The notes under the pieces are model-generated. The model was not told the DNA's origin. It worked only from the letters and a program-made list of their open reading frames with translations, and ran no database searches. DNA of 37,422 bases, from the NCBI GenBank assembly GCA_000310025.1, contig FN648187.1:140229-177650 (forward strand), written 5' to 3'. Both the position numbers and the translations under genes were made by a program. Origin of the DNA: Ectocarpus siliculosus. Its lineage: Eukaryota > Sar > Phaeophyceae > Ectocarpales > Ectocarpaceae. This document shows, in pieces, positions 28,320 through 37,422 of the stretch; the first letter of the stretch is position 1, and each line of letters opens with the position of its first letter.

Positions 28320-31300
28320 ATGGGACCTCCTGCGCACCTGAAGCCGAACCACAAGGGCAAAGCCGTGCTTGCCGGAGGTATCTCTGGTGTGGTGGAGATC
28401 TGCATGACGTACCCGCTCGAGTATGTCAAGACCACCCGCCAGCTTAGCAAGGTGAGGACGTAATAGAGGTAGGAGGGAGAGGACAGGGCACGAATCCTTT
28501 CTCACGTGCGTGCTTGACCTCTCGCACGCGCCTGCGTCCGGTGTGCATCGTGGCCTCGTTTCGCGTGAAGGAGTTTTTGTGCCTTTTGATCGAAGTAAAT
28601 TTTCCCTTTCACGTGTGGGTGTTGTGTGTGACGTGTGCTCGTGTCATCTGTCTCTTGAAACGAATAACGCCAGAGCTCTCCGCCATAGGTGTTACAGCAG
28701 CTCTCCCGTCACTAGTGCCCGTCGTGTGCAACTGTTGTCGGGCAGAGAGATCCTGACCGAGCTCCTCTGTCTTGCCAGCGATACAATGCACGGGACACAC
28801 CTCCTGCATATGCCCGACACCCGTGCCCAACAAGACGCGCAGAGCACGGTTATCATTTGCGCACGCGTTCGTACACGCAAGAATATATAGCGTGTGCATG
28901 CGTTGCATGCATTCGTATGTGTACAACGTACTCCCAGAAGTAGAACGCGCCTTCTCCCTTGCGGAGAGGAAAGTTCCACGGAAGAGAGAGAGCTTTCTTT
29001 CCGCGGATCGCTACTCTCTACATAGTCGACGGGTACCATTACACGCTCTGGGTACCATCGACCAGCTATGTAGCTATCTGTGCATATGGCTGCTGCTGCT
29101 GCTGCTGGGGTATCAGGGTATCAGGGTCCCGATGTCCCGATTTTTTTTCGTTTTTGCACCGCTGGTTGTTCGGTCCAAAAGTGTCGGTCAGTGTCACGTC
29201 AAGGTATCCACAACGTAAATATGTACTCCTGGTGCCTTCCTTGTACGCACACACACAAGGCGGCAGGGCATCGGCGGGGCCGTCTGAATGCGCCAAGACA
29301 GCCAACATGTCTTGGGCACGCATAGCCAGGATGCTTCGTATTGCATGCCGCAGTCACCTCCATTCTATGTAAATAGTATCTTCACTCCTGCTGCCGGGTG
29401 TTCACGATCGAGAAGGAGCCGTAGAATATGTTTGTCTTGCACCTGTACTTGCGTAGTATGCCAACATGTGTGGTGAGCACAACAGCAATCGTGCGCACAC
29501 TGCTACTTGTTCATATATCATACCACTCTCGCAATCACAACAACAAACACTGCTGTGTAGATGGTAGCCCACAAGATGCCCCAAGATGTCTTGCTGACCC
29601 GCAGCACAGAGATATCACTGCTGAGAGGGGAACAATCGAAAATGCAGCCATCCCGTCTCAAGGCCCACGAAGCACCGCCGTTCCATCTATTATGAGGCAA
29701 ACAGGTTTTCTGTTCTTTTTTATTTCATCAATACTTTTTTCTTCCACTCAGCTCACTGCTGTAAAAACTTCATTCATTTCAACACATCCCCTTCCACTGC
29801 TGTGGTTAGAATACAGCTGTGTATCTCGAACGGGAAAGGAAGTCTCTCTGCGTTCTTACTGTCATTTTTCTAAAAAGCCCGATGGACTAAACACCCGCTC
29901 GCTACACGTATGTATATACATGCCTCCTCGCTGGTGTTGACTGCACAGCAAGAACATGCGTCTTTTTTGCAAGGAGGCTACATCTACACTTCGTTCTGTT
30001 TTCTTGGCGCCGTAGTTGCTAAATTCTGCTGAGGTCGCTTCATGTGCGGAAACGCCACCAAGACTTGTGTGTACTTGCCGGGGTCTCCCGAGATGGTATT
30101 GATGCACGCCAACGACATCAAATGTAACATGCTCGCCCCCCACCCCCCGAGCCGGTGGTGCAACTCGACTTTCACTGATAATTCACAACCACGAAGAACG
30201 TCTATCCGTACTGGGCTCAATTTTGAGTGTATTCAACCCGATACACTCTGAAGGATCGGTCCCTCGAGCGGTATGTGAGCCCTGACCTGTGGTTCCCGGA
30301 TGATGAAAACTCTCGAGTCTTGCTGCACGCGATATATACGTATGTACATGTACGTGAACGATCCAAACCTACTACTTTCAAGCTTTTGGGGGCTCGTGTA
30401 CGCATGTCTTTCGCGGCCGCCCCACATCCACCCTACAATCCCTAGCCCTAACCCCCCACTCCCGTCTCGCCTCATGCCTCGAACGCACTACAACCCCCAC
30501 CCGCGACAGGACCCGAATGTGACGTACGGGTCCGTCATGAGAAATACGGTAAAAAATACGGGATTTTCTGGGTTCTACCGCGGTCTTTCTTCGATGGTCT
30601 ACTTCGCCGCGCCCAAGGCCGCCATCCGTTTCGGCGCCTTCGAGTTCTGCTCCGGGCTGCTGAGCACGCCGGAAGGGGGAGACAAGTACGGCCTGGGAGC
30701 GGTGAGCGCAGCACTTGGAAGTTGTTGTTAGCGGTGTGTTTGTGTGTGTTTTTTTATTGTTAGCATCGACCGCGCTAACCGGCTGACCAACGAAAATACG
30801 TCAGTCTCAGTGCGGTTGAAAATACGAAATGCGTTGTATTTCTTTGATTGACATCGACCGCACTAGCCGGCTGACCAACGAAAATATGTCAGTCTCAGTG
30901 CGGTTGAAAATACGAAATGCGTTGTATTTCTTTGATTGGCATCGACCGCACTAGCCGGCTGACCAATGAAAAGACGTCAGTCTTCCTAGTGTGATTCGTC
31001 GTGCCTACAATTCTGGCACCAGTTCTACACATCACGGCGTGTACATTTTCTGACATATCAGCCGGAGTCACGAAACAATCAACACGGAACCGTTCGTAGC
31101 AGTCGGCTGTTTAATTTGCCATACGCACGCGTGCAGAAAGTCTTGCGGGCTCTCTCCCCCCCCACCCCCCCCCCCCCCGGCATTATCCAGCCCTTCCCCA
31201 AAACAAGAAGATTTATTATTATCTTTTTCTTCTTCCACCGTCCGTGCTGTGTATTTGTGTCCCGGCAAAGGGCTTCTCCCTTCCCCAAAACAGAGAGATT

Positions 31301-33221
31301 CAGTAACAATTTTCTTGTTCCACCATCCATCCGTGCTGTGTATTTGTGTTTGTTTTCAGGCCAAGGGTTTCGTAGCCGGGCTGGGAGCCGGTGCCGCCGA
31401 GGCGACGTTAGTAACCACGGCCCAGGAGACGATTAAGATCAAGCTGATCGACGACCAGTTCAGCAGGGAGAAGCCCCTCTACAAGAACTTCTTCCACGGA
31501 GTCAAGACCATCGTCGCGGAGTCCGGGTTTTCGGGGTGAGTTGAGTTCAGTGTTTCTCAGGGTTGTTCACGGAGCGATTTTTTCTTCGGAGCGGGGCGGG
31601 GCGGAGCGGTTTGAACCGCTCCCGCTCCGTGATTACTGCAAGAGACAGCGACGCGGTGAATTAAGAAAGAAAAATGCTCCGCGGAGCGGGTCTACTCCAT
31701 GAACCGCCCATGTGTTTTTTTAGATTGTGATTGTGGTGGCCGTGGATTGGGTTTGCGGTGGCGCTTGCACGAAGCCAAGACTCCAAGAAGAGGTGACCCG
31801 ATTTAGGGCACGAGCAAAAGAGGCGTTTTTTTTATATATTAGGCGAAGGAAATAGTGTTAGAGGAGGTGGCGCTGCCTAGCACGTCACCTACCTACAGTT
31901 GTTTTCCCTACTTGTATCGTGAGCGGCTCCTGCCGACAACAAACATGGTGTTTTATTCGTTTAGTGGAATGCAGTGTAGGAGATATTGTGCCATCAACGT
32001 TGCTTGACAACGGTTTACCGACTCTACCAATAGCTATGTTTCGGTAATCCGCAATAATGCAACGGTCCCTCAGTAGTGCGGTTGAACTTTCAACTAAATT
32101 ACCGCATTTCTGTTGGACCCTGAAACGAATCGCGCCGCGTCCGTTAGTGGTATCTTTTTTCAGCTGTTTCGAGGGATCCCCGCAAACACGAGAGATGCGA
32201 CGGGAGGTAGCGTACGTACATATCCATCGAACACAGCACCATGCGTGTAGTGACCCTCCCCCCCTCCCCCGGCATATCCCAAGGTCAGTCGCCTACCCGC
32301 AAACAGCATGCATTTACATGACCCCCCCCACACACACACACAGCTGAGGTCAAAAGGTCTACGGCATGCGTTTACATGGGGACCCCCCCCCCCCGCGCGC
32401 GCGCGCCCATCCCACTGTTTTCCAATCCTCGCAGCATCTACAAGGGATGGTTGCCGAACGGTGCTCAAGGTTTCCACCGCTCAGGCCACCCGCTTCGGAG
32501 TGTTCCAGGTGCTCAAGTCTTCTCCCTACTACGGGAAGGACTCTCCCGTAAAATCGGCCGCGGCTGGGGCTGCGGCCGGTGCGGTATCGGTGTTCGCTTT
32601 CCAGGTGGGTGGCGTTTTTTTTTCGTCTTCTGATTTTATTCCAGCGACACTGACATAAGTTAGGGTTTTGGGGTTTATTGGAAGCCCGGGTGAGGTACGG
32701 TTTGGCTGTTATATCGTATCGCTTCGAAGTATTAAGGAAAATAGATGCACACACAGAAAGACTACCCATTCGAGATATACCCACAGTAGTCGAACGGGAT
32801 GTGGTATATCGCTTTGAGTACTTTACCAAGTATTGATATTTTTTTGTTGTCCTCAAAAGTGAGGACAAAACCAGAGAGGCTACGTCCTCTTCCCATCCTT
32901 CAATCTGTCGGACTGGGCGTGTATTTTGTCTTGTTGCGTACCTACATACCACCAAATTTGAAACGCAACTGCTTGTTGTTGTTGTTGTTGTGCGTTGTGC
33001 AGGGTATTGACGTGGTGAAGAGCCGGATGCAGGGGCTGGAGTCCGCCCAGTACAGGTCCACCCTCCACTGCGCGAGTGAGATGCTGAAGAACGAGGGCAT
33101 CACCTCCTTCTACCGCGGCATGGCACCCCGACTGACTCGGGTCATGTGCGAGGTGGCAATCACCATGTCGCTCTACGGCGAGGTGGTCAAGTTCCTCAAC
33201 AGCGTGTGGATCACCGACTAA
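28320..33221 (+). CDS. SLC25A1: Mitochondrial tricarboxylate (citrate) carrier, SLC25 family
   Basis: Five exons: 28320-28451, 30510-30701, 31360-31535, 32435-32604 and 33003-33221. The donors are GTGAGG, GTGAGC, GTGAGT and GTGGGT, and the acceptors end CAG. The exons total 889 nt, one more than 296 codons. The ATG at 28320 gives MGPPAHLKPNHKGKAVLAGG. The carrier signatures P-x-[DE]-x-x-[KR] are YPLEYVKT (repeat 1), a variant AQETIKIK lacking the proline (repeat 2) and IDVVKSRMQG (repeat 3). GFYRGL and SFYRGMAPRL are the usual post-signature motifs. SRMQGLESAQYRST and the C-terminal GEVVKFLNSVWITD are characteristic of citrate carriers. The protein would span the inner mitochondrial membrane with six helices and exchange citrate for malate, supplying cytosolic acetyl-CoA and NADPH pathways. 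About 295 residues is normal for the family. An extra A near 32457 breaks the frame in exon 4. Substrate assignment is by family similarity. Confidence 0.92.
28452..30509 (+). other. Intron 1 of the citrate carrier gene
   Basis: 2.06 kb with a GTGAGG donor and GACAG acceptor. It contains a short (CTG)n run at 29088-29108 and several open frames without motifs. No nested gene or RNA recognised. Confidence 0.7.
30764..30987 (+). repeat. 88-bp minisatellite in intron 2 of the carrier gene
   Basis: Units start CATCGACCGC at 30764, 30852 and 30940, exactly 88 bp apart. Units 1 and 2 are nearly identical (TAGCCGGCTGACCAACGAAA, TCAGTCTCAGTGCGGTTGAA, ATACGAAATGCGTTGTATTT); the third is partial and ends in TCAGTCTTCC. 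Confidence 0.92.
31575..31700. repeat. GAGCGG-rich inverted sequence in carrier intron 3
   Basis: A perfect inverted repeat GGAGCGGTT-TG-AACCGCTCC sits inside a GGAGCGGGGCGGGGCGGAG tract, and another GCTCCGCGGAGC palindrome lies near 31676. It could be a small GC-rich dispersed repeat or a local hairpin. Confidence 0.5.
31701..32434 (+). other. Remainder of carrier intron 3
   Basis: No exon, RNA or transposon recognised. Contains a short CA repeat (about 32330) and a C/GC homopolymer tract (about 32383-32407) close to the exon 4 acceptor. Confidence 0.5.
32755..32815 (+). repeat. Dispersed repeat, copy 3 (CATTCGAGATATA family)
   Basis: CAGAAAGACTACCCATTCGA, ATACCCACAGTAGTCGAACG and GGGATGTGG match the copies at 17613 and 18358. 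It lies in carrier intron 4. Confidence 0.7.
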
Positions 33222-33395
33222 TTCTGCCGGACGGGGGGGGGGAGGGGTTCAGTGGTGTCGTTATTTGTTCTTTTTTGATGCCTCCGTTTTCGGGAGCTGG
33301 TAAAGTTCCTCAATAGTGTTTGGGTCACCGACAAATGCTGTCGGACCACAGCTGGTGGGGGGGGTTCCGTGGTGTCATTTTTTCTTTTTTTTGTC
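33177..33395 (+). repeat. Duplicated end of the carrier gene in its 3' untranslated region
   Basis: The last coding bases and early 3' untranslated region (33177-33268) recur about 115 bp later (33292-33390). GAGGTGGTCAAGTTCCTCAA against GAGCTGGTAAAGTTCCTCAA, then GTGTGGATCACCGAC against GTTTGGGTCACCGAC, then a G run and TTC.GTGGTGTC. The second copy still encodes VKFLNSV and VTD, but its stop codon position reads AAA. It is a local tandem duplication that has since diverged. Confidence 0.85.
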
Positions 33396-35823
33396 ATCTT
33401 TTTTGTTTTGGAAGTGGGAGGAAAACCGAGTAGCGGGTGTAGGTGGTCAAGGGTAGGCACAGGTTTGGGAGACTGGTGGAGTCATCGCAATATATTTATT
33501 GGCCCGTTATCCCCGACTCACTCTATCCCTCTTTTTGCTAGGGGGGCGGGGGGGTCGGGGCTTATGTAGTGGGCCCCCGTTGGAGTTCAATTTTGCCAGT
33601 TTTGAGGGATGTTGGTTTATAGACAACAATACCTACGTACGGACACAATTGAGGTATGCACACGTGTCAAAACTCTTTTTTTTTTCGAAGACGTGCAAAG
33701 CGCACACAAGACACACACAAACAAGAACGGGGCGATATTCATCGAGACACTATACTGCTTTAGATGCCGCCACCGAAGCAACAATAAAAAAAACGTTTAT
33801 AGATGGATGGCCCCATGACCCGCCGCAGATTTTCAGATGCACACAATTCATCCAACAACGCCACGCATTTTCCGTTTGTACTGTGTGCTCTCTTCTCTTG
33901 TTCCACCCGCTACTGCTGTAGTACGTACAGTCCTTTGTTTCACATCCAAAACAAGAATTCAATCCACCCAGCTCTCTCGAGCTACAATGTATTGCACTTG
34001 CAAACGCATTGGGCGCGTACTGTTTGTGTGCACTGCCACCCTCAGCGGTTTGTAGTGTTGGAAGCTGGGGACTATGTTATCCCAGGAACAGCACATGAAG
34101 AAAAGGACCATTTATTATCTATCCGACAAGCAAAGCCCCTCAGGCAAGTGCCGGGAGCACACACCGCCGTGTGCTCACTCGGAGGCCGCGCAGTTGGATC
34201 TCAACCGCATACATACCCATCACATCCATCCATACTTACCATACGCGTATGTATCCCCCACAGAGGATGCGCAGATCGGACTCATATCCAGGTATCACAA
34301 ACACGTACAGTATTAGTCGAAGACGAGGAATGAATGCACCCGTTACCAGCCAAAAATGTGACATGGTGCCTGCGTGTGTGAACCGAACTTTTGTCCCGGT
34401 CCAACTTGCTGATGGGTGAATTCGTGAATAACCTCGGTCCTGTGTTCCCAAACATGGGATCCACCATATCTATTCCCGGCGAAAGAAAGGTAAACGAGCG
34501 CTCAAAAGTGTGATATTTCGGGTGAGGTGGACCTCTCTCACACACCCACCCAAAAAAGAACACGCACATCATACAAGCATGGACACATCCATCCATCCAG
34601 TGGACACGAAGGGATAAGAAATCGCAACACGAACGTGACACCAAAATAAAAAAACACGTAAAACCTCATATAGAGAACCCCCCCACCCCCCCCTGCTCCG
34701 TCCTCTCGAGGACACGTGGTCGCTGTTCTCACCGCTAAGGCACGCAAAACGTGAGAATACCCTCTCCCCGCACACATAATTACGTCTACCCTGTGTGGGC
34801 TCGAGGAGTGATTTTATTCGGCCGTGTTCCCTTGCCATGGGTCACGGCACTCATTCTCGGCAGGCGCCCAGCGACCTTAGAGTGTGTGGAGACTACCTTC
34901 ACAAAGGCTACAATCTCCCAACGCCTTTCGAGGCCGATTCCCTCGTTTCACAAGTCTGCCTCGCGATGAAACGACTGCTTCTGGTGCAAGAAACCCGGAA
35001 TTTTCGACCGCTAACCAGCGGACGGACGGGCGCCCAGCGACCGCACACTACACGTGAAGTGTGCTTAAAAGGATATCTCGACCAAAAACCGGCTCTTATA
35101 CTTTTTGTTTGACCCCAATATCTGGGTGGGTGGTTGGGGGGTCCGTCACATACATGCAGACCTGGGTTTCCTTCATCTCAATCTCGGGTTCTAGAAAAAA
35201 CATCACCCGTTCGTGCTCACCAATCGTGAGTAACAACGGCGACAACATCAACATTCCGGAAAAAAACTGCACTTGTTGTGTTTGCACCGCCATCGAAAAA
35301 CCCCGGGAAATCCTGGAAATACAGGTACAGCCTCCGCTGACGCTATGGATTCATCGCTAATCTATAATATACTCTTTTTATATAGACAAAGATGGAATTG
35401 TTGTACCATATCTACTACTGGTATTCAGAAAGAAAAAAATAAATCTAGTGTATCGTCGGGGGGCGTTCCAAGCCCAGCCCCACGTACGAATCTTCATCCA
35501 TATGGCCAACCAAACGATAACCTCCCTCCCTCGCGACTACTCGCGCGCCAAGGACAACTGGCGCTTGAGTACATGCCACAACACGCACGCATCAACAAAA
35601 AAAATAAAAAAAAAAACTCGGGCCATTCTCTCGGTCGGACAAAGGCATGCTGCGCTACGGCTGGCTCCGGGAGCGGTGCATTTATTTTCGGGACACATTT
35701 CAAGATCACGACCTACTGCTGTACTGCCCACAACAACCGGACGACGTCGACGAAAAACACAACAAAATCGGATGAACGGGTTCCTCGCGTTCACACAAGA
35801 AACACCCAGAAACTGCCCCAAGG

Positions 35824-36033
35824 TTCGTGGGTGCTTTTTTTTACGCTTTGCTGCCGCACGTCGAGAGAGAAGAGAGAATCGTTGCTGTTCGTTCCGTTCC
35901 CCTGCGCTAGATAGCAATCCCGAAGCGGCACTGGACGTGCCGCTTCGTGGGTGTTTTTGCTCTGAAAGAGACCAACACTGCTGTTCGTTCCTCCCCGCGC
36001 CCTCCCGAGCAGGCACTGGACGGGCCGCTTTTT
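35824..36033 (-). repeat. Tandem duplication (period 120 bp) downstream of the transporter gene
   Basis: TTCGTGGGTG at 35824 and 35944 begin two units. Both also share CTGCTGTTCGTTC or TTGCTGTTCGTTC and end in GGCACTGGACGTGCCGC or GGCACTGGACGGGCCGC. Located in the probable 3' untranslated region of the minus-strand gene. Confidence 0.7.
35921..35947. repeat. Perfect 11-bp hairpin in the transporter 3' region
   Basis: CGAAGCGGCAC, loop TGGAC, GTGCCGCTTCG. It spans the junction of the two tandem units. It could form in the 3' end of the transporter transcript; a role in 3' processing or stability is only a guess. Confidence 0.6.
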
Positions 36034-37341
36034 TCACCCCAGCAGCTTCACATCCGCTGGCGTCGTCCGCTTCCCGCGGTTGAGCAGCGACTTCCCGTGC
36101 TTGGCGTCCCAGAACAAGAGCAGCAGCGTCAGCCCCAGGCAGACCACGCACACCACGACGAGCGAAACCATGTCATCCTTGTACGACGAGGTCCGGTCCT
36201 TGGAGTACCCGAAGAAGACGTTCGACAGGATGTTGCCTATCGCTGACAGCACCTGTGTTGTTTCATGTCATTGTTGTGAGTTCCAAAATACGGCATGGAG
36301 AAAAAACGTACCCCAAACACAAGAAAAAAAAGAAGAAAGCATCGAGTACAGGGGATATTGCGGCGAGGGAGCAGCGCTTTCCTACGGGTTGGCATCAACA
36401 CTGAGGACATTCTGGGGCAGAACAGCAGTGTTCCCAAGATAATTTGTGTGTGACGATGACGACAGCAGCAACCACGAGCACCTCTTACCTCTGCCATCCC
36501 GAAAGCGGCGCCATAGACGGACGGGTGCACCGTCAGCGGCAACGCGCTCAGCAGAATCGTCGGAACGAACGATTCACAAAACGCCAGCATGAGGATGCAA
36601 ACCACGGGCCCGGCTCGTTCCTGAGACCAAACACGATGTTTGCAGAGGTCGGGGGGGGGGATACTCGTATGTTTTGCATGCCGTAGAGGTTAGACCGTTG
36701 GTCACGAGTCCACGAGAGGACGGAGCATTGTTCCCACAGGACCGATGATCACCGATGGCCAATCGTTGGTACTTTCCTACTTTGCCAAAGGTGGCTCCAC
36801 AATGTTTTCCCGCCTTTTTCTGATAAAAGTTCCCGCCTTTTCAGCCCCCCTCCTATGCCCCAGCGAGGGGGCTAGTTCGGGGGTGGGGTACAGACACGCA
36901 AGAGTACGGGGCTGCCACCACGATACCTATATGATACATCGTTCACATTGCGACACCTACATGGCAGAGCAGCGTCCCATGCCGCGCAAACGGGATAGTC
37001 GGCAGCAACCGAGAGCAGTAACGTCACCATACCGTCCCTCACCCCCTCTTCTCCAACACCAAAGCAGGCAAGCAAGCATGCAAGCACGAAAGAATGCAAG
37101 CATGCAAGCACGCAAAGCATGCAAGCACGCAAAGCATGCAAGCACCCACCGTACCCCCCCCCCCCCCCCCACCTTTCCGCTTACCTCCAGCAGTAGGACG
37201 TACGCCATGATGGTGATGATGTTCGCAAACAGCAGAACAAACAACTGGCTTCCCCATCGGTTCAAAATTAAAACCGCGATCGGGGCGCACACCAACCCCA
37301 CCAAAGGCATCACCGCCGAAATGAACCCCCCCCGGACTGGG
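36034..37341 (-). CDS. Major facilitator superfamily transporter, C-terminal exons (partial)
   Basis: Three minus-strand exons: about 37341-37185, 36620-36489 and 36252-36034 (stop TGA). Donors are GTAAGC and GTAAGAGG; acceptors end TCTCAG and ACACAG. The first encodes FISAVMPLVGLVCAPIAVLI and WGSQLFVLLFANIITIMAYV. The second encodes VVCILMLAFCESFVPTILLS and VHPSVYGAAFGMAE. The third encodes VLSAIGNILSNVFFGYSKDR, a 20-residue hydrophobic helix (SLVVVCVVCLGLTLLLLFWD) and a basic tail. This is the C-terminal half of a 12-helix carrier. The pattern is closest to MFSD1-like transporters, judged from GxAxG-like helix 10/11 motifs. The substrate is unknown. The left boundary of the first exon is blurred by a G run, and earlier exons lie beyond the window. 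Confidence 0.8.
36650..36727 (+). repeat. Dispersed G-tract repeat, copy C
   Basis: A G run, then ACTCGTATG, TGCATGCCGTAGAGGTTAGA and GGACGGAGCA. It matches the copies at 6 and 679 and sits in an intron of the transporter gene. Confidence 0.55.
37062..37147 (+). repeat. GCAAGCA(C/T)GCAAA minisatellite
   Basis: Repeated GCATGCAAGCACGCAAA-type units (about 17 bp) in a transporter intron, followed by a C homopolymer at 37155-37171. Confidence 0.8.
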
Positions 37342-37363
37342 CTGTCTTTGTAATTCTTGCGGG

Positions 37364-37392
37364 GGCGGGGGGGGGGGGGGGGGGGGGGGGGG
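37364..37392 (+). repeat. Poly-G tract at the window edge
   Basis: A nearly pure run of G's close to the right end of the window, in the next intron of the transporter gene. True length is uncertain. Confidence 0.8.
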
Positions 37393-37422
37393 TGGTTGTG
37401 TTGGTGATGAGGGCCCTCTTCT

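Larger units (their letters stand above)
33396..36033. other. Convergent intergenic region between carrier and transporter genes
   Basis: 2.6 kb with many homopolymers and no exon I can support on either strand. Contains CA-rich stretches and AT-rich sequence around 33780-33800 and 35360-35450. The right part (35824-36033) holds a tandem duplication and hairpin that belong to the 3' side of the minus-strand transporter gene. Confidence 0.35.

Noticed and set aside
35537-36151. Minus-strand 204-codon frame downstream of the transporter
   Set aside because: Overlaps the last transporter exon in another frame, is Arg/Ala/Ser-rich with no motif, and includes a tandem duplication and a hairpin.
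37062-37147. CRISPR-like array
   Set aside because: Units are short and contiguous with no spacers; a simple minisatellite in a eukaryotic intron.

Overview
This is a eukaryotic nuclear window. It has spliced genes with GT-AG introns of 0.3-2 kb, moderately high GC, many G/C homopolymers and microsatellites, a large LTR retrotransposon and a 100-base assembly gap (N's at 24321-24420). Intron-rich genes with this texture suggest a stramenopile, most likely a brown alga of the Ectocarpus type. That is an inference from style, not from a marker gene.

Layout. (1) 1-3733: minus-strand exons of a CRAL-TRIO (Sec14-like) lipid-binding protein; the 3' end is not found and the 5' side runs into transposons. 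(2) 3852-17612: a probable Tc1/mariner-pogo-type DNA transposon (TA flanks, related inverted ends) that now encloses a roughly 12.6 kb Ty3/gypsy LTR retrotransposon (4749-17395). (3) 17613-22410: repeat-rich intergenic DNA with copies of a dispersed repeat, foldback elements, a CGATA-rich inverted pair, a tRNA-like/SINE-like unit and a direct duplication. (4) 22411-26373: plus-strand, four-exon, membrane-anchored short-chain dehydrogenase/reductase, with the assembly gap in intron 2. (5) 28320-33221: plus-strand, five-exon mitochondrial tricarboxylate (citrate) carrier, carrying one apparent extra base in exon 4. (6) 36034-37422: minus-strand 3' exons of a major facilitator superfamily transporter that continues off the right edge, convergent with the carrier.

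The most striking object is the retrotransposon. In order it carries gag, a CCHC knuckle, a NADAR domain (the YbiA/DUF1768 family of ADP-ribose/N-glycoside hydrolases), retropepsin, reverse transcriptase, RNase H, a D,D35E integrase, a chromodomain and a further Tudor-like C-terminal segment. A NADAR enzyme between gag and protease is not part of the standard Ty3/gypsy layout. It suggests an element that carried its own ADP-ribose-processing activity, possibly to undo host ADP-ribosylation. The copy is dead: its frame is broken at about a dozen places, an internal gag segment is inverted, and the leader is a patchwork. That patchwork consists of a primer-binding site that extends into 58 nt of a tRNA-Ser(GGA) complement, a 55-bp piece of pol, and a 354-bp inverted copy of the 5' part of gag facing the gag start.

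The host genes appear unrelated to one another (lipid transfer, redox metabolism, citrate export, solute transport) and show no sign of a shared pathway.
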